Positions 52,017-61,284 of a DNA stretch of 64,000 nucleotides are shown one piece after another. Below the pieces are notes generated by a model. The model saw only the letters and a program-made list of their open reading frames with translations. It was not told where the DNA came from and ran no database searches. The DNA is from Mangrovimonas aestuarii (GTDB taxonomy: Bacteria; Bacteroidota; Bacteroidia; Flavobacteriales; Flavobacteriaceae): assembly GCF_028767185.1 (NCBI RefSeq), contig NZ_JARACK010000001.1:520755-584754 (forward strand). Reading direction: 5' to 3'. How positions within the stretch are numbered: position 1 is the first letter of the stretch; every line of letters begins with the position of its first letter. A program made the position numbers and the translations under genes.

Positions 52017-53864
52017 TTATTCTACCGTAACCGATTTAGCCAAGTTTCTTGGCTGGTCAACATTTTTATCTAACATTACAGCAATATGATATGACAATAG
52101 CTGCAATGGAATTGTTGTTAACAATGGCGACAACGACTCCAAAGTTTCTGGAACGCTGATAACGTGATCAGCCAAATCCGTCACATGGGTATCACCTTCC
52201 ATTACGATTCCAATAATCTTTCCTTTTCTGGATTTTATCTCCTCAATATTACTTACAACCTTGTCGTAATGACCATTTTTGGTAGCAATAACAATTACCG
52301 GCATAGATTCGTCGATAAGAGCGATTGGACCGTGTTTCATTTCAGCAGCAGGATACCCTTCAGCGTGGATATATGATATCTCCTTTAATTTTAAAGCACC
52401 TTCTAATGCTACTGGAAAATTAAACCCTCTTCCCAAATACAAACAGTTCTTGGCATCTTTATAGATATCGGCAACCATCTTAATGTGGCTATCCGATTTA
52501 AGCGCGCGTTCTACTTTCTCCGGAATCAATTCAAGTTCCTGCAAATGCATATGGTAGTCCGAAGTAGACATATTACCATTAGCCTTCGCCAACTTAAGAG
52601 CGATTAGAGTTAATACTGTAATTTGAGTTGTAAATGCCTTTGTTGAAGCTACTCCAATTTCCGGACCAGCATGTGTATAGGCCCCTGCATCTGTTTCCCT
52701 TGCGATTGAGGACCCCACAACATTACATACACCAAACACAAAAGCTCCCTTTGATTTTGCAAGTTTAATAGCTGCCAAAGTATCTGCTGTCTCCCCTGAT
52801 TGTGAAATAGCAATCACAACATCCTTCTCGGTAATTATTGGATTTCGGTATCTGAACTCTGAAGCATATTCGACTTCCACAGGGATCCTTGCCATATCCT
52901 CAAAGATATACTCAGCTACCAATCCGGCATGCCAAGAAGTACCACAAGCAACAACAATAATACGGTTAGCATTCAGGAACCTATCTATATGGTTATCTAT
53001 TCCAGCCATTCTAATAATTCCTTCGTCTGCCAACAACCTACCTCTATAGGTGTCTTTTATCGCTTCAGGCTGCTCATAGATTTCCTTTAACATAAAATGG
53101 TCGTAACCACCTTTTTCTATTTGTTCAAGGTTAAGTTGCAATTCCTGAACATATGGATTTAACCAACCGTCTTTCTTTATGTTTCTTACTTTAATCTCTC
53201 TACCCAAACGGATAATAGCCATTTCTTCATCCTCAAGGTAAATTGCATTTTTGGTAAACTCTATAAATGGCGATGCATCACTTGCTATAAAGAATTCACC
53301 CTCGCCAATACCAACAGCTAAAGGACTTCCCAAGCGAGCAATAACAACTTCGTCCGGCTTACTCTTATCGAACACAGCAATAGCATAGGCACCAACAACT
53401 TGGTTTAATGCTATCTGAACAGCTCTACCTAGCTTTACATTCTCATTCTTCTTAACATCTTCTATAAGGTTCACCAAAACCTCTGTATCAGTATCTGATT
53501 TGAATGTATAACCGCGAGCAGTCAACTCCTTTTTCAATGCTCCGTAATTCTCGATAATCCCATTATGGATTATAACCAAATCCCCAGAGTTTGAATAATG
53601 TGGATGTGAATTCACATCATTTGGCACTCCATGTGTAGCCCAACGCGTATGACCCAAACCAACGGTTCCACTGGTTGAAATTTCTTTCTCAGCGCGCTTC
53701 TCTAAGTCAGCTACCTTACCTTTCGTTTTTGCCACACAAAGGTTAGCACCATCATACAGTGCAATACCTGCACTATCATATCCGCGATACTCTAAACGCT
53801 TAAGCCCATTCATCACAATGGGATAAGCCTCTCTATATCCTATATATCCAACTATTCCACACAT
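52017..53864 (-). CDS. glmS: Glucosamine-fructose-6-phosphate aminotransferase (isomerising)
   Basis: 615 aa. Makes glucosamine-6-phosphate from fructose-6-phosphate and glutamine, feeding peptidoglycan and LPS. N-terminal glutaminase domain with the mandatory C2 (MCGIVGYIGYREAYP), then two SIS sugar-binding domains (IVVACGTSWHAGLVAEYIFE; ISQSGETADTLAAIKLAK; EISYIHAEGYPAAEMKHGPI). Normal length. Last gene of a three-gene unit with DUF4270 (18-bp gap). No glmS ribozyme-type structure was evident upstream. Confidence 0.97.
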   Translation of the reverse strand: MCGIVGYIGYREAYPIVMNGLKRLEYRGYDSAGIALYDGANLCVAKTKGKVADLEKRAEKEISTSGTVGLGHTRWATHGVPNDVNSHPHYSNSGDLVIIHNGIIENYGALKKELTARGYTFKSDTDTEVLVNLIEDVKKNENVKLGRAVQIALNQVVGAYAIAVFDKSKPDEVVIARLGSPLAVGIGEGEFFIASDASPFIEFTKNAIYLEDEEMAIIRLGREIKVRNIKKDGWLNPYVQELQLNLEQIEKGGYDHFMLKEIYEQPEAIKDTYRGRLLADEGIIRMAGIDNHIDRFLNANRIIVVACGTSWHAGLVAEYIFEDMARIPVEVEYASEFRYRNPIITEKDVVIAISQSGETADTLAAIKLAKSKGAFVFGVCNVVGSSIARETDAGAYTHAGPEIGVASTKAFTTQITVLTLIALKLAKANGNMSTSDYHMHLQELELIPEKVERALKSDSHIKMVADIYKDAKNCLYLGRGFNFPVALEGALKLKEISYIHAEGYPAAEMKHGPIALIDESMPVIVIATKNGHYDKVVSNIEEIKSRKGKIIGIVMEGDTHVTDLADHVISVPETLESLSPLLTTIPLQLLSYHIAVMLDKNVDQPRNLAKSVTVE

Positions 53865-53882
53865 AAGTCAATAGCATTTTTT

Positions 53883-55547
53883 TTATTCAGGTTCACTATA
53901 ATACACTACAACACGCAAACGCCTGTTGTCATCCGAAGTGTAATTACTTCCATACAAAACAGTTCCTTTAGGGGATACTACAGCCCCACCTGGAACGTTA
54001 GAGGCGTCTGCCTCCTCATTTTCTTGGGCATCTAAGATAGCATAATTTCCAATGCTATTAATATTATTTGTAATTACGAGACCCAATTTTGTATTTGTAG
54101 AATCATCTATAATCAATCTTTTAAAGTACTCGGTGATTCTTATTTTATATCTAGCATTATTTCCATCCTCAACTCTTCTACTAGAGAAAATTGCTTTAGA
54201 GTTAATAGGATTAGTAGTAGTTCCGCTAGGGTCGATCGCATAATCCAATATGGCAGAATTATTCTTTAAGTCGTATAAATATAACCTATCTGAATCATGA
54301 AAATCTTCACCATCATTTGAAGTAGTATTTACATCCTCATAAACCACCAACTGCACTTCATTTATCAGCTTTGTGGGCTTACCATTCTCATCAACAAATT
54401 CAGCTCTGAGCTCTTCTAAAGCATCTGGCACATCATTCCCGTCGGCATCATCTTCGTCAAACACATCAATTACAGCCATACTTCCTGCCCCACCTCTTAA
54501 GAACAGTTTTGGATCACCTGTTTGGTTATTTCCATTCTGAAAATCATAACTGTTCTCCATTAAGTTTACTGCATTTCCTGAAAAATTGATCACAAAAGTC
54601 TCCTTCAGAGTTCCTGACTCTTCACTATCATCATTTTCAATTGGATTATGATAGTATATTGTGATATTTGAATTAGTATTCAGCAAATCCAACAATACTA
54701 AACTTTCGTTTTCACCGCCCTGGGATTCAACTTTTATATAAATCCCTCTAAAGTAATCTTCAAAAGCCTCTGCAGTACTTAACTCCGAATCACCTTCCTT
54801 ATCGATTATCAATTGCGTGAACACATCTTTATCTAATTTCACTCTTAAAGCAGGAGAAAGATATTCTAATGTTTCATCAACATCACCAGTAGACTCATCA
54901 TATGTTCTGATCTTTACAGCCTCATCATTTGGCACAAACAGCTCATCATTGTCCGACTCGTAAAGCAATTCCCCTGAAAAACTATCAAAATTAATAGTCT
55001 CGTTTCCATTGGAATAGTACTTCTTAGGGTCTGAAAAATCAGAACCGGGATCAAAATCTCTTAAAAAATAATTGTTGCGATACACCAAAAGCTTATAACC
55101 AGTAACATTTTCTAAAGTCCCCGCTTTTGTATATAAAGAATCAGAGATTGTATATTGAGGAACACCATTTTCATCTGGAGATTCGTCAGACAATTTACTG
55201 TAATAAGGGATATTCAAAACCACAGAATCCACTACTGGGTCTGTCCCAAATTCTGGACTGTAAGCAGACAATGTCATTTGAGAAACCAGGCTCGCCACCG
55301 TTTGACCATAAAAAGGATGATTATACACCCCTAGTTGATAAGATGACAACAAATTGGTTTGAACAGGTCCTATCGCCTTTGAATAAGCAGTGACATCTAC
55401 AACGGTACTATCTTCTCCAAAATGTGTAGTAGCGTCTCCTACTATTTCACTTCCTATGGTATTGTAATCATCATTACAGCTTACCAAAAAAGCTGTTACA
55501 CATAGGGCAGTAGCGATAAATTTTAGGGCTTCAGCAATTTTTCTCAT
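53883..55547 (-). CDS. DUF4270 lipoprotein
   Basis: 554 aa lipoprotein (C24 in VTAFLVSC, followed by NDDYNTIGSEIVGD). The DUF4270 hallmark appears just after the tether: HFGEDSTVVDVTAYSKAIGP and SSYQLGVYNHPFYGQTVASL. It ends with a conserved VLYGSNYTSDDNRRLRVVVY segment. Rich in acidic residues and beta structure; expected on the outer membrane. DUF4270 proteins lie between the starch-synthase-like gene and glmS in many Flavobacteriaceae, so a cell-envelope role is likely, but the biochemistry is not known. Confidence 0.88.
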   Translation of the reverse strand: MRKIAEALKFIATALCVTAFLVSCNDDYNTIGSEIVGDATTHFGEDSTVVDVTAYSKAIGPVQTNLLSSYQLGVYNHPFYGQTVASLVSQMTLSAYSPEFGTDPVVDSVVLNIPYYSKLSDESPDENGVPQYTISDSLYTKAGTLENVTGYKLLVYRNNYFLRDFDPGSDFSDPKKYYSNGNETINFDSFSGELLYESDNDELFVPNDEAVKIRTYDESTGDVDETLEYLSPALRVKLDKDVFTQLIIDKEGDSELSTAEAFEDYFRGIYIKVESQGGENESLVLLDLLNTNSNITIYYHNPIENDDSEESGTLKETFVINFSGNAVNLMENSYDFQNGNNQTGDPKLFLRGGAGSMAVIDVFDEDDADGNDVPDALEELRAEFVDENGKPTKLINEVQLVVYEDVNTTSNDGEDFHDSDRLYLYDLKNNSAILDYAIDPSGTTTNPINSKAIFSSRRVEDGNNARYKIRITEYFKRLIIDDSTNTKLGLVITNNINSIGNYAILDAQENEEADASNVPGGAVVSPKGTVLYGSNYTSDDNRRLRVVVYYSEPE

Positions 55548-55565
55548 AAAATGTTTTTAGGACAG

Positions 55566-56375
55566 TTAGCTCAGAACTTTTGTATTATAAAACTCAGCGT
55601 AAGCCTCTCCAAACTCCTCTTTATTTTTGTATTCCAAAACAGGTTTTTCACACCCTTTCAGGTGCTCTTGTAATTCTACAGGAATAGTTTCAGAACCTAC
55701 AATCAATGCATCTGAAAAATCGATTGCAACTTTCATTATATTGTTATATGAAGGAACCTTCAAAGGCGCAATGGCTTTTTCATCAACATTATCAAACAAT
55801 ACTTTATTGTACATTTCTTCATTTAACGTCCCCTCAAAACCCTGATCATAAACCGAAGTAACAATTTTACTTTCGTTAAACAGTGGCTCATCTTTAAAAT
55901 ATTCCTTTAAATACAATGGCAATAACGATGCCAACCAACCATGAACATGAATAATATCTGGTGCCCAATTCAGTTTTTTCACGGTCTCAACCACTCCTTT
56001 AGCAAAGAAAATAGCACGTTCATCGTTATCGGCAAACAGCTCTCCATTTTCATCTGTTAAAGTGGCTTTACGCTTAAAATATTCATCGTTGTCTATGAAG
56101 TAAACCTGAATTCTCTCTTTAGGAATAGAAGCTACCTTAATAATCAGTGGCATATCCAAATCGTTAATCACCAGGTTTATTCCCGACAAACGAATAACCT
56201 CATGCAACTGATGCCTTCTCTCATTAATATTTCCGTATCTCGGCATAAAAATTCTAATCTGCCCACCTTTTTGGTTTACCATACGAGGCGCCTCAAAAGA
56301 CATAGATGAGATTTCGGTTTCAGGTAAATACGGTACTACTTCAGATGATACGTATAATATCCTCTTATCTTTCAT
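55566..56375 (-). CDS. Short starch-synthase-like (GT5 N-terminal) protein
   Basis: 269 aa from the ATG at 56375. Upstream in-frame sequence (from 56456) lies across the divergent promoters and is unlikely to be coding. It matches only the N-terminal half of GlgA (KRILYVSSEVVPYL, GGQIRIFMPRYGNI, DIIHVHGWLASLLPLYL). The KTGGL sugar-nucleotide loop is replaced by LPETEISSM, and the C-terminal GT1 half (about 200 aa) is absent. It therefore may not make glycogen. It stands first in the DUF4270-glmS unit, divergent from panC. Confidence 0.85.
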   Translation of the reverse strand: MKDKRILYVSSEVVPYLPETEISSMSFEAPRMVNQKGGQIRIFMPRYGNINERRHQLHEVIRLSGINLVINDLDMPLIIKVASIPKERIQVYFIDNDEYFKRKATLTDENGELFADNDERAIFFAKGVVETVKKLNWAPDIIHVHGWLASLLPLYLKEYFKDEPLFNESKIVTSVYDQGFEGTLNEEMYNKVLFDNVDEKAIAPLKVPSYNNIMKVAIDFSDALIVGSETIPVELQEHLKGCEKPVLEYKNKEEFGEAYAEFYNTKVLS

Positions 56376-56416
56376 AAAACAACTGACTTTTTGACGATTT
56401 AAAATAAAAAAACAAG

Positions 56417-56424
56417 CAAAAGTA
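56417..56424 (-). promoter_or_regulatory. Promoter -7 box for the starch-synthase-like/DUF4270/glmS unit
   Basis: TACTTTTG on the minus strand, exact TAnnTTTG, 41 bases before the ATG at 56375; back to back with the panC promoter. Confidence 0.55.
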
Positions 56425-56455
56425 CAAATTTTTATGCAGATTGGCAGTAAAATCA

Positions 56456-56463
56456 TAATTTTG
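56456..56463 (+). promoter_or_regulatory. Promoter -7 box for panC
   Basis: TAATTTTG, exact TAnnTTTG, 20 bases before the panC ATG. Divergent partner lies at 56417-56424, leaving about 30 bp between the two boxes. Confidence 0.55.
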
Positions 56464-56483
56464 CAGGCGTTAATTTTTTACTA

Positions 56484-57335
56484 ATGGTATCCGTTTTCAC
56501 AGGTCAGAACGAACTAAAAAAAGTATTAAGTGAATTGCGAACTAAAGGACAAAGCATTGGTTTTGTGCCTACAATGGGAGCTCTTCACCAAGGACACCTC
56601 TCCTTAATGCAGGTAGCTTTACAACAAAACGATGCTTTAGTCGTGAGTATTTTTGTAAACCCAACTCAGTTTAACAACAAGGAAGATCTGGAAAAATATC
56701 CTCGTACTTTGGAAAGAGATGTCAAACTTTTGGAGAAACTTCCAAATGACATCATTGTGTATGCTCCTTCTGTAAATGACATATACGAAGGAAACACAAA
56801 AGCTGAAAATTTTCACTTTGACGGTTTGGAACATGAGATGGAAGGCCGCTTTAGAGATGGGCACTTTAACGGTGTTGGCACTATCGTTAAACGGCTTTTT
56901 GAAATTGTAAATCCTGACAACGCTTACTTTGGAGAAAAGGATTACCAACAATTAATGATAATTAAAAAGCTCGTAGAAAAGTACAATTTGGCAGTAAATA
57001 TTCATGGCTGTGACATTCACAGAGAAAAAGATGGTCTAGCCATGAGTTCAAGAAACGAACGCTTAAAACCGCAATACCGCGAGGCTGCTCCATTTATTTA
57101 CAAAACTTTAACAGCTGCCAAGTCTAAGTTTGGCACAATACATGCTAAAGAGCTAGCGCAATGGGTTGAAGACCAGTTTAGTAAGCAAATATTCTTAAAA
57201 CTAGAATATTTTGTCATAGCTGACGCTGAAACCTTAAAGCCAACAGAAAAAACCGAAAACAACAAAACATATCGTGCATTTATCGCTGTATATGCAGATG
57301 ATATTAGATTGATTGATAATATAGCGCTTAATTAA
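56484..57335 (+). CDS. panC: Pantothenate synthetase
   Basis: 283 aa. Condenses pantoate and beta-alanine with ATP, the last step to pantothenate. The nucleotidyltransferase core is visible: [20 protein letters not shown] (HxGH motif), [56 protein letters not shown] and [15 protein letters not shown]. Length normal. panD follows 13 bp later, forming the panCD pair that supplies both branches. Confidence 0.97.
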   Translation: MVSVFTGQNELKKVLSELRTKGQSIGFVPTMGALHQGHLSLMQVALQQNDALVVSIFVNPTQFNNKEDLEKYPRTLERDVKLLEKLPNDIIVYAPSVNDIYEGNTKAENFHFDGLEHEMEGRFRDGHFNGVGTIVKRLFEIVNPDNAYFGEKDYQQLMIIKKLVEKYNLAVNIHGCDIHREKDGLAMSSRNERLKPQYREAAPFIYKTLTAAKSKFGTIHAKELAQWVEDQFSKQIFLKLEYFVIADAETLKPTEKTENNKTYRAFIAVYADDIRLIDNIALN

Positions 57336-57336
57336 T

Positions 57337-57344
57337 TACCTTTG
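57337..57344 (+). promoter_or_regulatory. Promoter -7 box abutting the panD start codon
   Basis: TACCTTTG ends four bases before the panD ATG at 57349. If active it would give a leaderless panD mRNA independent of panC. Confidence 0.45.
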
Positions 57345-57348
57345 CCAC

Positions 57349-57699
57349 ATGCAAATACAAGTTGTAAAATCGAAGATTCATAGAGTAAAATGTACAGGTG
57401 CAGACCTAAATTACATCGGTAGTATTACTATTGATGAAGATTTAATGGAGGCTGCAAACATTATCCAAGGGGAAAAAGTTCAAATTGTAAACAATGACAA
57501 TGGTGAACGTTTGGAAACTTATGTGATTCCTGGCCCTAGAAACTCAGGTGAAATTACCCTAAACGGAGCCGCTGCTAGAAAAGTAGCTGTTGGTGATACT
57601 CTTATCCTTATTTGTTATGCCTTTATGGACATAGAAGAAGCCAAAACCTTTAAACCTGCTTTGGTATTCCCTGATGAGGCCACAAACCTTCTAAAATAA
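57349..57699 (+). CDS. panD: Aspartate 1-decarboxylase
   Basis: 116 aa zymogen that cleaves itself at G24-S25 ([13 protein letters not shown]) to produce the pyruvoyl cofactor, then makes beta-alanine from aspartate. Further family segments are present: [34 protein letters not shown] and [16 protein letters not shown]. Full length. It may have its own promoter, as its start codon follows a TAnnTTTG box. Confidence 0.96.
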   Translation: MQIQVVKSKIHRVKCTGADLNYIGSITIDEDLMEAANIIQGEKVQIVNNDNGERLETYVIPGPRNSGEITLNGAAARKVAVGDTLILICYAFMDIEEAKTFKPALVFPDEATNLLK

Positions 57700-57701
57700 T
57701 A

Positions 57702-58664
57702 TTGAACAAATTACTCTCCAAAATACTTAAAATAGGACTCCCAATTCTTTTGGGAGTCTTTTTAATTTGGTATTCTTATAACAAATTCACACCTGAACAA
57801 CTAAGGAACATCAAATACTACTTTACAAATGCCAACTATACATTCGTGGCAATTTCGGTTCTTTGTGGCTTTTTAAGCCATATTTCACGCGCCGTTAGAT
57901 GGAACTATCTTCTAAAACCATTGGGCTATTACCCTAAAATGCCCAACAACATTATGGCAGTAGGTGTGGCCTACCTCATGAATTTAGGTGTTCCCAGGTC
58001 TGGAGAAGTATCCCGTGCTTTAGTGCTTAACAAATATGAAAACATTCCTGTAGACAGAGCTTTCGGAACAATAATCGCAGAACGGGTTGCCGATTTATTA
58101 ATCTTGCTTTCACTCGTTGCCTTGGCGTTTATTACACAGTTCAACACCTTAAGAGATTACTTGGCATCCAACTTCCCTTTAGCAAAAATAGCAACTTTTG
58201 CCGGAATTGGCTTTATGGGAGTCGTTTTGGCTTTTTGGTTTGTAAACAAGTCTCGTTCTAACCTAAGCAAAAAAATAAAATCCTTTTTAAATGGCATAAA
58301 GGATGGCATTATGAGCATTGCTCGCATGGAACGAAAATGGGCTTTTGTAGGGCATACCGTTTTCATTTGGACCATGTATGTTATGATGTTCTATCTCTGC
58401 ACTTATGCATTACCACAAACCCGACTCATGACATTCGATGTGGTACTGATGGGGTTTGTTGTAGGCAGCTTCGCTATCGCTTTTACTAACGGAGGTTTTG
58501 GTTCTTATCCTTTTTTCATCGCCACAATATTTACACTGTTTGGAATAACTGAAGATGTTGGCACTGCATTTGGGTGGATTGTTTGGACCTCTCAATTTGC
58601 AATGATATTAGTTTTTGGCGGACTTTCCTTTCTTTTCCTGCCCATCTATAATAGAAACAAATAA
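57702..58664 (+). CDS. Lysylphosphatidylglycerol-synthase-type (UPF0104) membrane protein
   Basis: 320 aa inner-membrane protein. The TTG at 57702, 2 bp past the panD stop, is taken as start because no ATG follows until about residue 86. About 8 TM helices; the family core is LKPLGYYPKMPNNIMAVGVA, then YLMNLGVPRSGEVSRALVLN (with R and E) and TIIAERVADLLILLSLVALA. This is the flippase-like part only. The aminoacyl-transferase domain of MprF is missing, so it probably moves a lipid rather than making lysyl-PG. A terminator-like hairpin lies within its first codons. Confidence 0.85.
   Translation: MNKLLSKILKIGLPILLGVFLIWYSYNKFTPEQLRNIKYYFTNANYTFVAISVLCGFLSHISRAVRWNYLLKPLGYYPKMPNNIMAVGVAYLMNLGVPRSGEVSRALVLNKYENIPVDRAFGTIIAERVADLLILLSLVALAFITQFNTLRDYLASNFPLAKIATFAGIGFMGVVLAFWFVNKSRSNLSKKIKSFLNGIKDGIMSIARMERKWAFVGHTVFIWTMYVMMFYLCTYALPQTRLMTFDVVLMGFVVGSFAIAFTNGGFGSYPFFIATIFTLFGITEDVGTAFGWIVWTSQFAMILVFGGLSFLFLPIYNRNK
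57736..57763 (+). terminator. Terminator-like hairpin inside the start of the UPF0104 gene
   Basis: Perfect 9-bp stem GACTCCCAA / TTGGGAGTC, 5-base loop, then five T, 37 bases after the panD stop. It has every mark of an intrinsic terminator for panCD, yet it falls inside codons 12-21 of the next gene and encodes a hydrophobic GLPILLGVF. Confidence 0.7.
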
Positions 58665-58702
58665 TTCGTACATTGCATGCGTAAAATCTCAAATCGCATG
58701 TC

Positions 58703-59854
58703 ATGAAAAAGGCTACTTTTATACTTACATTTCTTTTAATATCTGTATATGCAAATGCTCAGATTATTTACGAAACCTTTCAATCTGTAAAGCTAAACGA
58801 TACCAGAGATATTAAAATCCAACTACCAAGAGGGTATTACAACAATATGGACAAATCTTACCCTGTTTGTGTAGTACTTGATGGCGACTACCTTTTTGAA
58901 GCAGTTGCCGGTAACGTAGACTACTTTTCTTATTGGGAAGACATGCCAGATGCTATTGTAATAGGCATAAACCAAGCAGAAAAACGTTTTGAAGATTGTT
59001 ATTACTCTAAAGAAAATGCCTTTCCTGCAGATAAAGGAGCTGCTTTTTTCGAGTTTTTAGGAATGGAATTAATGCCTTTTATAGATAAGAATTACAGAAC
59101 TCAAGACTTTAGGGTAGCCTTTGGCCATGGGCTGACAGCAAATTTCATAAATTACTACTTACTTAAGCCCCAATCACTCTTTCATGCTTACGTTGTAATG
59201 AGTCCAGAATTAGCACCTGAAATGGCTTCGTACATCCCTGAACGTCTATCAAACATAGATACCAAAATTTTTTACTATCTGGCTACTTCAGACCAAGATG
59301 TAAATTTTATAAAAGAAGGAACTAAGGCTTTGCAAAAAAATATGGCAGCAATAGAAAACCAGAACCTTCTATTTGAGTATGATGAATTCAAGGACGCAAC
59401 TCATTATGCCCTGCCTACGCACGCTATTCCAAACGCACTGGAAAGCATCTTTTTTGTATACCAACCTATTTCAAAAAAGGAATTTAACGACGTAATTGTT
59501 CAGCTTCAGAGTTCTCCTGTTGATTATCTTACTGAAAAATACACAACCATAAAAGAACTTTTTGGAATAGAGAAACCTATTCTTATAAATGATTTTAAAG
59601 CAATTGCAGCCTCAATAGAAAGAAATGGGACTTTCGAATATTATGAAGCATTGGGCAAATTGGCCAGAAAAGAGTATCCAGATACGCTTTTAGGCAATTA
59701 TTATCTAGCACGTTTTTATGAAGAAAACAATGACCCAAAAAAGGCGATGAAAACTTACAGATCAGCTTACATCCTTCAAGAAACAGCAGGCTTAACAAAA
59801 GATATGATGCTTGAGAAAGCAGAATCAATAAAAGCTGATTTCGGCTACAACTAA
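58703..59854 (+). CDS. Esterase-fold protein with lost nucleophile serine (paralogue 1)
   Basis: 383 aa with a signal peptide (about 1-19, VYANA/Q). Alpha/beta-hydrolase of the putative esterase (IroE/Fes-like) family: YPVCVVLDGDYLF (oxyanion strand), then the nucleophile elbow at 141-147, which reads GHGLTAN. Glycine 143 replaces the usual serine. A histidine in the catalytic position is present (H234 in KDATHYALP). The C-terminal about 90 residues look TPR-like. It aligns residue for residue with the next gene. Catalysis by the standard mechanism looks impossible, so a binding role is more likely. Confidence 0.8.
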   Translation: MKKATFILTFLLISVYANAQIIYETFQSVKLNDTRDIKIQLPRGYYNNMDKSYPVCVVLDGDYLFEAVAGNVDYFSYWEDMPDAIVIGINQAEKRFEDCYYSKENAFPADKGAAFFEFLGMELMPFIDKNYRTQDFRVAFGHGLTANFINYYLLKPQSLFHAYVVMSPELAPEMASYIPERLSNIDTKIFYYLATSDQDVNFIKEGTKALQKNMAAIENQNLLFEYDEFKDATHYALPTHAIPNALESIFFVYQPISKKEFNDVIVQLQSSPVDYLTEKYTTIKELFGIEKPILINDFKAIAASIERNGTFEYYEALGKLARKEYPDTLLGNYYLARFYEENNDPKKAMKTYRSAYILQETAGLTKDMMLEKAESIKADFGYN

Positions 59855-59894
59855 ATTCTAGTTAGTTAAAACTGTCATAAAACATTTTACAATA

Positions 59895-59936
59895 AAAGGG
59901 AGGTTATCAAGAAAGCACACTTGTTAATCTCCCTTT
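59895..59936. terminator. Weak terminator-like hairpin after esterase paralogue 1
   Basis: Stem AAAGGGAGGTTA / TAATCTCCCTTT with one G-T pair and an 18-base loop. The following T-run is short, so efficiency is doubtful. Confidence 0.45.
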
Positions 59937-60066
59937 CAAATTGATATTGCTTCAACAAACTGTTTTACAACGACATACTACATATAAAATCGACCTCAAG
60001 AAACACAAGTAATTGATTACCAAACCCTTTTTCATTATCTTGTATAGTAAAAACAGCGTCGATTTC

Positions 60067-61203
60067 ATGAAAATAATTACCAAAACCTTGTTCTTGTTAT
60101 TTTTAAATCAATTTGTCTTCTCCCAAGCCAACTATGAACATTTTGATTCTTACAAACTGGGAGAAAAACGTGAACTAAAAATACAACTTCCAAGGAATTA
60201 CGATCCTGATTCTCCAGAAAAGCACCCATTGGTTATTGTTTTAGATGCAGATTATTTATTTGAACCTGTCGTTGGTAATATCGATTTCCAATCATATTGG
60301 GAAGATATGCCTGGCTGTATTGTTGTAGGTATTAACCAAAGTGCAACTAGAACTAAAGATCTATCCTTTAGTGAAGAGCACTTTATGCCTTCACAGGACG
60401 GAGCAACATTTTTCGAATTTTTAAGCATGGAACTTCTTCCATATATTGACGATAAGTTCAAGACAACTTCGTTCAGAATAATAATAGGTCATGACCTGAG
60501 CGCCAATTTTATTAATTACTACTTATTTAAAGACAAACCTCTATTTGATGCCTATATAGTATTGAGTCCTGATTTTGCCCCTAAAATGCAAGAACGACTA
60601 CTTAAACGTTTATCATGGCTAGATGAAGAAATATTTTATTATTTGGCCACCAGCGACGCAGATGTAAAAATTCTACGAGACAAAATAATTCCCTTTAATA
60701 AAGAACTCGAAAAGGTAAGCAACCAAAAGTTTCATTACTACTTTGACGACTTTAAGGAAGCTGACCATTATTCATTGGTAAGTCGTGGCATTCCTAAAGG
60801 ATTTAATGATATCTTTAGCCTATTTAGGCCTATAAACCTAAAAGAATACAAAGAAGAAATACTAACCTACGAAGGAACACCTTATGATTATCTGATGGAT
60901 AAATACAAAAAAATTGACTATTTCTACGGCTACGATAAAAAAATCAGTGAAAATGATATTAGAGCTATAGCTGCTGCATGTAAAGATAAAAACGACATGG
61001 ATTCATTGGAGAAACTTTCTAATATAGCCCATAAAACTTATCCGGAATCCATGATTGGCGCCTATTATAAAGGCCTATACTTTGAAAGCACTGGAAACCT
61101 AAAAAAAGCTCTCCAGAGATACCAATCTGGATTACTATTAAAATCCTCTCAGTATTTAAACAAAGACATACTGTTGGAAAAAATCTACAGTATTCAAGAA
61201 TAA
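60067..61203 (+). CDS. Esterase-fold protein with lost nucleophile serine (paralogue 2)
   Basis: 378 aa from the ATG at 60067, which puts the signal peptide (MKIITKTLFLLFLNQFVFSQ) at the front; an upstream in-frame ATG at 60013 would precede it by 18 residues. Same plan as paralogue 1, with identical numbering to about residue 240: the nucleophile elbow is GHDLSAN with D143 in place of serine, and H234 (EADHYSLV) is kept. The C-terminal TPR-like part is also present. It lies about 210 bp after paralogue 1 and 81 bp before paralogue 3, implying tandem duplication. Confidence 0.8.
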   Translation: MKIITKTLFLLFLNQFVFSQANYEHFDSYKLGEKRELKIQLPRNYDPDSPEKHPLVIVLDADYLFEPVVGNIDFQSYWEDMPGCIVVGINQSATRTKDLSFSEEHFMPSQDGATFFEFLSMELLPYIDDKFKTTSFRIIIGHDLSANFINYYLFKDKPLFDAYIVLSPDFAPKMQERLLKRLSWLDEEIFYYLATSDADVKILRDKIIPFNKELEKVSNQKFHYYFDDFKEADHYSLVSRGIPKGFNDIFSLFRPINLKEYKEEILTYEGTPYDYLMDKYKKIDYFYGYDKKISENDIRAIAAACKDKNDMDSLEKLSNIAHKTYPESMIGAYYKGLYFESTGNLKKALQRYQSGLLLKSSQYLNKDILLEKIYSIQE

Positions 61204-61284
61204 AAAATAATAGCTAATTTTCTCACAAACAAATCATTACTCGGATTTTATTGATATATTTATCCGATTAAAATTGAAAGAGTT

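Noticed and set aside
51783..53864. A glmS riboswitch/ribozyme near glmS
   Set aside because: The gap before glmS is only 18 bp to the DUF4270 gene, with no room for the structure.
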